From Aquirufa aurantiipilula (lineage in GTDB: Bacteria; Bacteroidota; Bacteroidia; Cytophagales; Spirosomataceae): a stretch of DNA of 64,000 bases. Of this stretch, positions 59,390 to 64,000 are shown piece by piece; the stretch's first letter is position 1; each line of letters opens with the position of its first letter. A program made the position numbers and the translations under genes. The stretch is taken from contig NZ_JAANOG010000004.1 in the NCBI RefSeq assembly GCF_019923745.1, forward strand, positions 62,001-126,000, written 5' to 3'. The notes beneath the pieces are model-generated. The model did not search any database, was not told the origin of the DNA, and worked only from the letters and a program-made list of their open reading frames with translations.

Positions 59390-59407
59390 TGATGAGCTCT
59401 TTTTTCT

Positions 59408-59415
59408 CAAAAATA
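59408..59415 (-). promoter_or_regulatory. -7 promoter element for the M1 peptidase gene
   Basis: Minus-strand TATTTTTG, a perfect TAnnTTTG, 18 bp before the ATG at 59389. The -33 is not clear. Confidence 0.4.
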
Positions 59416-59524
59416 GAAAAAAGATTTTACTCTTTCTTCATCAATTAGAAAGCCATCCTGGATTACTCGATAGGACGGACTAAAAAAAAAGACAGATAGC
59501 TATTTTAGTCTTGGGTAGATTTTG

Positions 59525-59532
59525 TAGTTTTG
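59525..59532 (+). promoter_or_regulatory. -7 promoter element for xylA
   Basis: TAGTTTTG, a perfect TAnnTTTG, 33 bp before the xylA ATG. A TTG at 59511-59513 is too close to be a standard -33, so activator control is possible. Confidence 0.45.
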
Positions 59533-59564
59533 AAGCTTATAGATATAAATTAAACTGTTGAACC

Positions 59565-60893
59565 ATGAGTGTGATTATAGGCCAAAAAGAATATTTCAAA
59601 GGCATCGAAAAAATTAAATTTGAAGGAGTAGACTCAGATAATCCTTTAGCATTTCGTTACTATGATGAAAATAGAATAGTAGCGGGTAAAACCATGAAGG
59701 AGCACCTTCGTTTTGCTATTGCATATTGGCACTCATTCTGCGGTGACGGTTCTGATCCGTTTGGACCAGGTACACATCATTACCCATGGGATGTAGCTTC
59801 TGATCCACGTCAACGTGCGGCGGATAAAGCAGATGCAGCATTTGAATTCATTACTAAAATAGGAGCTCCGTTTTATTGCTTCCATGATGTGGATGCCATT
59901 GATCAATCTATGGATCCAAAAGAGTTCAGCAGTCGGGTTGAATTTATCTCAGACATCTTTGCTAAGAAACAAGCAGAAAGTGGTGTACAATTACTTTGGG
60001 GAACGGCTAATTTGTTTTCTAATGAGCGCTATATGAATGGCGCTTCTACCAATCCTAACTTTGAAGTAGTAGCACATGCGGGTGCTCAATTGAAATCTGC
60101 TATAGATGCAACCATTAAATTAGGTGGTCGTGGATATGTATTCTGGGGAGGTAGAGAAGGATATATGTCTTTATTGAATACGGATATGAAACGTGAGCGT
60201 GAACATTTTGCACGTATGTTACATACTTGTGTGGAATACGCTCGTAGAAATGGATTTACAGGGAAGTTCTTCATTGAACCAAAACCATGTGAGCCAACGA
60301 AGCATCAATATGATTATGATTCTGCTACTGTGATTGGATTCTTGAGAGAGTTTGATTTATTGTCAGAATTTGGTTTAAACCTAGAAGTAAACCACGCAAC
60401 TTTAGCGGGTCACACTTTTGCTCATGAATGCCAAGTGGCTTCTGATAACGGCATGTTGGCTTCTATGGATGCAAACCGTGGCGATTATCAAAATGGTTGG
60501 GATACTGATCAGTTTCCTACCGATATTTATGAGTGGGCTGAAGCCATGGCTATTGTTTTACGTCAAGGTGGATTAGCTGGCGGTGGTATCAACTTTGATG
60601 CGAAGCGTCGTAGAAATTCAACGGATGCGGCTGATTTATTCTATGCTCACGTAGGTGGAATGGATACCATTGCTCGCGCTTTATTGATTGCGGATAAAAT
60701 TTTGACTCATGGAGAAATGGATCGCTTGAAAGCAGCACGCTATGCTAGCTTTGATTCGGGTAAAGGAGCAGAATTCGAGCAAGGAAAATTGAAATTGGAA
60801 GACTTATATCAAATTGCTACCGAAATTGGTGAACCAGCTTTGATATCAGGTAAACAAGAATATTTAGAAAATTTATTGGGCAGATTTGTCTAA
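59565..60893 (+). CDS. xylA: Xylose isomerase
   Basis: A 442-residue class II enzyme that interconverts xylose and xylulose (and glucose and fructose weakly). The catalytic His107 and Asp110 are in 'FYCFHDVDA', the metal ligands begin with Glu238 ('[18 protein letters not shown]'), and '[20 protein letters not shown]' and '[13 protein letters not shown]' complete the site. Length and the N-terminal '[16 protein letters not shown]' are those of the long class found in Bacteroidota. It is followed 4 bp later by a GH106-like glycosidase gene, an operon that suggests plant polysaccharide use. No xylulokinase gene is in the window. Confidence 0.97.
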   Translation: MSVIIGQKEYFKGIEKIKFEGVDSDNPLAFRYYDENRIVAGKTMKEHLRFAIAYWHSFCGDGSDPFGPGTHHYPWDVASDPRQRAADKADAAFEFITKIGAPFYCFHDVDAIDQSMDPKEFSSRVEFISDIFAKKQAESGVQLLWGTANLFSNERYMNGASTNPNFEVVAHAGAQLKSAIDATIKLGGRGYVFWGGREGYMSLLNTDMKREREHFARMLHTCVEYARRNGFTGKFFIEPKPCEPTKHQYDYDSATVIGFLREFDLLSEFGLNLEVNHATLAGHTFAHECQVASDNGMLASMDANRGDYQNGWDTDQFPTDIYEWAEAMAIVLRQGGLAGGGINFDAKRRRNSTDAADLFYAHVGGMDTIARALLIADKILTHGEMDRLKAARYASFDSGKGAEFEQGKLKLEDLYQIATEIGEPALISGKQEYLENLLGRFV

Positions 60894-60897
60894 CAAA

Positions 60898-63603
60898 ATG
60901 AAAAAAATACTCTTTTTATTGCTGTTGATATACAGCAATCTACAAGCAGCAGGGCCGAAAGACCCTGCTCTTTTTTCAAGTGCCAAGCCCTGGGCTTATT
61001 GGTGGTGGCCAGGTAATGCTGTTTCTGAAAAAGGAATTACGCATAATTTGGAAGCCTTCGCCAAAGCAGGTTTTGGAGGTTTGCACATCATTCCCATTTA
61101 TGGAGCCAAAGGATATGAAAAGCAATTTTTGAATTATCTAAGTCCTGAATGGAATAATAAATTGGCCTTTGTTTTGAAGGAATCCAAAAGATTACATTTG
61201 GGTATTGATTTAACTTTAGGAACGGGATGGCCCTATGGAGGTCCTCAAATTGGTATTACTGAAGCCGCCAAAGCCTATAAAATTCAAACGCTGAATTTGT
61301 CAGCGGGCGAAACAGTGGCCAACATTTCAGCCACATTGGATAAATTCCCTAATTCCCAATTAGTGTCCATTACCGCGTATGAGGGTAGTAATTTTCAAGA
61401 AGACTTATGGCCAATATATCAACAAGGGAAACTATCTAATTGGAAAGCAAAAACATCTAACTCGGTTATTTATCTGATTTATCAAACCTTAACCCAACAA
61501 AAAGTAAAGCGTGCGGCACCTGGTGGAGAAGGATGGGTGATGGATCATTTTTCACAAGAGGCTTGGGATGTGTATAAACAACCATTTGCTTCCGTCCTAA
61601 AAAAATCACATGCACCTCTAAGAGCTATTTATACGGATTCTTATGAAGTGTATGGTGCAAATTTTAGCCCACGTATATTTGAGGAATTTAAACGAATCAA
61701 TGGCTACGATCTTCGTCATTATTTACCGGTTTTAGCCTCAGCTAAAGCAGAGAATGAATTTCAAAATCAAGTGTGGGCTGATTATCACCGTACTTTGGCT
61801 GATATGTTACTCAATCAATTTACTAAACCTTGGTCCAAATGGATCAAAAGCCAAGGTTTCTTAAGTCGTGATCAGGCACATGGTTCTCCGGGAAATTTGA
61901 TTGATTTATATGCTTCGGTAGATATTCCAGAGACTGAATTTTTTGGTAGCAAGCCTTATACCATTCCGGGGTATCGTATTGATCCAGATTATGATAGTGT
62001 GCGATTTGGCATACCTGATTTGAGAAATATTAAATTAGCTTCATCTGCAGCTGATATCATGGGTAAAAAGCTGGTTTCTTGCGAAACAGCTACTTGGTTA
62101 GGAAATCACTTTAAGGTTTCCTTATCCCAAGTGAAACCTATTATTGATGAAGTTTTTGTAGGTGGCGTGAACCATGTTTTTTACCATGGAGCTACTTATT
62201 CTCCTCCTGAAGTGGCTTGGCCAGGTTGGTTGTTTTATGCGAGTACCAACTTTAACCCTCAAAGTCATTTTTGGGGTGCTTTACCTGAGCTAAATAAATA
62301 CATCGAAACATGTCAAAGCATGTTGCAGAAGTATCCGACAGATTCTGACTTGCTTTTGTATTTTCCCATGGAAGATATTTGGCACCAAAGAAATGCATCT
62401 GGTAAAACACATGCCTTGGATTTACATGCAAATAGTCGAGATTGGATGATTCAGACTCCTTTTGGGAAATGGTCTAATGCCTTGCAAAATCGTGGTTTTC
62501 AAGTGGATTATGTGTCTGATTATTTACTAAGTACCTTGCAGGTTGTATCCCCTAAAAAATGGAAGGCTCCTTCAGGAAATACCTATAAAATGTTGTTGAT
62601 TCCTCCAAGTACGCATTTGTCTTTAGAGACAATGGAATTGCTATCAACTTGGGTAAAACAAGGAATGCCAGTGTATTTTTTAGAGCATATTCCTTCAGTG
62701 GCTAGTACTTGGAATTATACGGAGGAACAAAAAGAGCGCTGGAATAAGGCTAGAGAAAGTTTTCTCTTAAGAGTTTTATCTGATCCTGCCGATGCACTAA
62801 CTCGTCATGCGGTAACAAAAGAGACTCTAGCTGAACAAGGGCTTTCTTTTATTCGTAAAAGAACAGAAAATGGTTTTGCCTATTTTGTAAGCAATTTATC
62901 GAATCAATTTACAGAGGGTAATATTTCACTGGCTAAATCTAGTGCGAGTATAGAAATTCTGAATCCTTTAACTCAAGAAGTTAAGAAAATTAAATTGCCA
63001 AAATCAAAGCTACTTTCTCTTGTGTTAGCACCTGGTGAAAGTCGGATTATCCGTACTTCAAATACGTTTAAGGGAGGAGCTCTAACTGCATTAATTGAGA
63101 AAAGTGAAGTTGTCATTCAGCCTAGTAGTAAGATTCAAGTGGATTTTGTTCAAGGTGCACCCGCTTTGCCCAAGTCTCAGCAATTGGATGAGTTGAATTA
63201 TTGGACTAAAGAATCCTCCACGCATCAGTTTAGTGGAACCGCGAAGTATTCCTTTGATTTTGCAATGACAGCGGAAGAACTTAAATCAGCCAAGGTCCTT
63301 CATTTCGATCAAGTGCGTGACTGGGTCAAGGTGAAATTGAATGGAAAAGATTTGGGAATAGTTTGGTCTATTCCATTCCAAATAAGCATTCCTTCAGGAA
63401 TATTGAAAGAAGAGAATCATATTGAACTGGAAGTAACGAACGTGTCAGCCAATCGAATTCGGCAATTGGATAAAGAAGGGGGTAAATGGAAGAATTTCTA
63501 TGAAATTAATTTTGTGGATATTCGCTATAATCCATTTGATGCATCCAACTGGCCAATTACGGATAGTGGACTTCAAGGAAAACTATATTTCAGCAATCGA
63601 TGA
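60898..63603 (+). CDS. GH106-like glycoside hydrolase
   Basis: Encodes 901 residues from the ATG at 60898, with a signal peptide (ILFLLLLIYSNLQA). The start of the mature part, 'KPWAYWWWPGNAVSEKGITHNLEAFAKAGFGGLHIIPIYGAKG', and 'HLGIDLTLGTGWPYGGPQIG' are typical of the GH106 alpha-L-rhamnosidase family, as is 'YTDSYEVYGANF'. The C-terminal ~150 residues form a galactose-binding-like beta-sandwich ('YSFDFAMTAEELKSAKVLHFDQVRDWVKVKLNGKDLGIVW'). It probably cleaves terminal rhamnose from pectic or similar glycans outside the cytoplasm; specificity is inferred. It overlaps the AlkD gene by 4 bp and follows xylA by 4 bp. Confidence 0.88.
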   Translation: MKKILFLLLLIYSNLQAAGPKDPALFSSAKPWAYWWWPGNAVSEKGITHNLEAFAKAGFGGLHIIPIYGAKGYEKQFLNYLSPEWNNKLAFVLKESKRLHLGIDLTLGTGWPYGGPQIGITEAAKAYKIQTLNLSAGETVANISATLDKFPNSQLVSITAYEGSNFQEDLWPIYQQGKLSNWKAKTSNSVIYLIYQTLTQQKVKRAAPGGEGWVMDHFSQEAWDVYKQPFASVLKKSHAPLRAIYTDSYEVYGANFSPRIFEEFKRINGYDLRHYLPVLASAKAENEFQNQVWADYHRTLADMLLNQFTKPWSKWIKSQGFLSRDQAHGSPGNLIDLYASVDIPETEFFGSKPYTIPGYRIDPDYDSVRFGIPDLRNIKLASSAADIMGKKLVSCETATWLGNHFKVSLSQVKPIIDEVFVGGVNHVFYHGATYSPPEVAWPGWLFYASTNFNPQSHFWGALPELNKYIETCQSMLQKYPTDSDLLLYFPMEDIWHQRNASGKTHALDLHANSRDWMIQTPFGKWSNALQNRGFQVDYVSDYLLSTLQVVSPKKWKAPSGNTYKMLLIPPSTHLSLETMELLSTWVKQGMPVYFLEHIPSVASTWNYTEEQKERWNKARESFLLRVLSDPADALTRHAVTKETLAEQGLSFIRKRTENGFAYFVSNLSNQFTEGNISLAKSSASIEILNPLTQEVKKIKLPKSKLLSLVLAPGESRIIRTSNTFKGGALTALIEKSEVVIQPSSKIQVDFVQGAPALPKSQQLDELNYWTKESSTHQFSGTAKYSFDFAMTAEELKSAKVLHFDQVRDWVKVKLNGKDLGIVWSIPFQISIPSGILKEENHIELEVTNVSANRIRQLDKEGGKWKNFYEINFVDIRYNPFDASNWPITDSGLQGKLYFSNR

Positions 63604-64000
63604 TAGTCCCAGTAGAGCATTTAGTTCAAAAGATGTACTCACTACGTCATGAGGAGAATGCGCATTGGATGAATAAATACATGCGGGAACAATATCCCTT
63701 TATAGGTATAAAGAAACCTCAAAGGAATCAGCTATTGAAAGAATGGTATGCCCATGAAGGAAAAGGCTTAGATTGGTTTCAAGTTTCCAATGAACTATTT
63801 CGATTAAAGGAAAGAGAATTTCAATACATCGCTTTGGATTATCTTCTGTTTGAGAAAAAAAATTGGGACGAACGTATTCCTCAATTGGTAGAAGATTGGA
63901 TAGGAGATCAATCTTGGTGGGATGTAGTGGATGTTTTAGGACCGCATGTGATGGGAATTTATATAATGAAACATCCAGAACAACGAGATTGTTGGATTCA
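63600..64000 (+). CDS. DNA alkylation repair protein AlkD-like (5' part, cut by the window end)
   Basis: An open frame runs from the ATG at 63600 to the window edge (133 codons visible, no stop). Its start overlaps the GH106 stop as ATGA. 'NKYMREQYPFIGIKKPQRNQLLKEW' and 'EREFQYIALDYLLF' are typical of the HEAT-like AlkD family, and 'DQSWWDVVDVLGPHVMG' contains the Trp and Asp that in AlkD face the lesion. AlkD removes positively charged alkylated bases without flipping them. The gene is joined to a sugar-use operon by overlap only, so a functional link is not implied. The rest lies past position 64000. Confidence 0.88.
   Translation, partial: MIVPVEHLVQKMYSLRHEENAHWMNKYMREQYPFIGIKKPQRNQLLKEWYAHEGKGLDWFQVSNELFRLKEREFQYIALDYLLFEKKNWDERIPQLVEDWIGDQSWWDVVDVLGPHVMGIYIMKHPEQRDCWI

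Noticed and set aside
1-64000. Insertion sequences, integrons, toxin-antitoxin or defence genes
   Set aside because: No transposase, integrase, toxin-antitoxin pair or known defence-protein motif was found in any reading frame I examined; the HEPN domain at 15859-17949 is fused to a siroheme reductase and is not a toxin.

Overview
The window reads as chromosomal DNA of a Bacteroidota bacterium, most likely a pigmented, sugar-degrading member of the Cytophagales. The evidence is indirect. The DNA is AT-rich. Shine-Dalgarno sequences are almost absent, and many genes are preceded by the Bacteroidota -7 promoter motif TAnnTTTG. One protein carries a type IX secretion (T9SS) type A C-terminal domain. 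There is a SusC-like TonB receptor with a CarboxypepD-regulatory plug extension, a siroheme reductase with a C-terminal HEPN domain, a DUF4292 lipoprotein, Tat-targeted MocA/TIM-barrel sugar enzymes and a crtI-crtB carotenoid pair led by an ECF sigma factor. A genus cannot be assigned from the sequence alone.

Layout. 1-3.9 kb: a small membrane protein, a PstS-like lipoprotein and a TPR protein (the usual tail of an ExbB/ExbD/TonB cluster in this phylum), then an SDR enzyme. 4-7.2 kb: a T9SS-secreted repeat protein. 7.4-12.5 kb (minus): moaD, nuoL, nuoM, a TM2 protein and a Tat TIM-barrel isomerase. 12.6-14.6 kb: moaA and rfaE1. 14.7-17.9 kb (minus): siroheme nitrite/sulfite reductase, cobA-type methyltransferase and a Rid protein. 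18.3 kb: tRNA-Ser(GGA), then a PaiB-like flavoprotein. 19.1-28 kb: a two-component system followed by a heavy-metal RND efflux operon (OMF, adaptor, porin, pump). 28-32.6 kb: MocA oxidoreductase and DUF1080 protein, lpd, and prfB with its programmed frameshift. 32.8-36 kb (minus): a DksA-like/Holin-X/small membrane protein operon, pnuC-nth, and an ECF sigma with a small overlapping gene. 36.3-40.2 kb: a duplicated-domain secreted protein, pdxJ, asd and a folate cyclo-ligase. 40.3-46.2 kb: ileS, then an MBOAT/SGNH O-acetylation pair. 46.2-53.8 kb: an amidohydrolase, a TPR protein, a DUF4292 lipoprotein, an EnvC-like factor and a metal-type TonB receptor. 54-57 kb: ECF sigma, crtI, crtB. 57-64 kb: M1 peptidase, xylA, a GH106-like glycosidase and a truncated AlkD gene.

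The window is mostly core metabolism with no mobile element, CRISPR array or recognisable defence island. The most unusual signals are in non-coding DNA: a 13-bp periodic repeat that reverses orientation around a 31-bp palindrome (32623-32740), a 14-bp inverted repeat that brackets the ECF sigma promoter of the carotenoid locus (53951-53994), an intrinsic terminator wedged between asd and the pdxJ start codon, a hairpin abutting the start codon of the T9SS protein gene, and an 11-bp direct repeat upstream of the metal-efflux operon that looks like an OmpR-family operator. All coordinates and motifs were read by eye; homology calls rest on recognised motifs, not on a database search.
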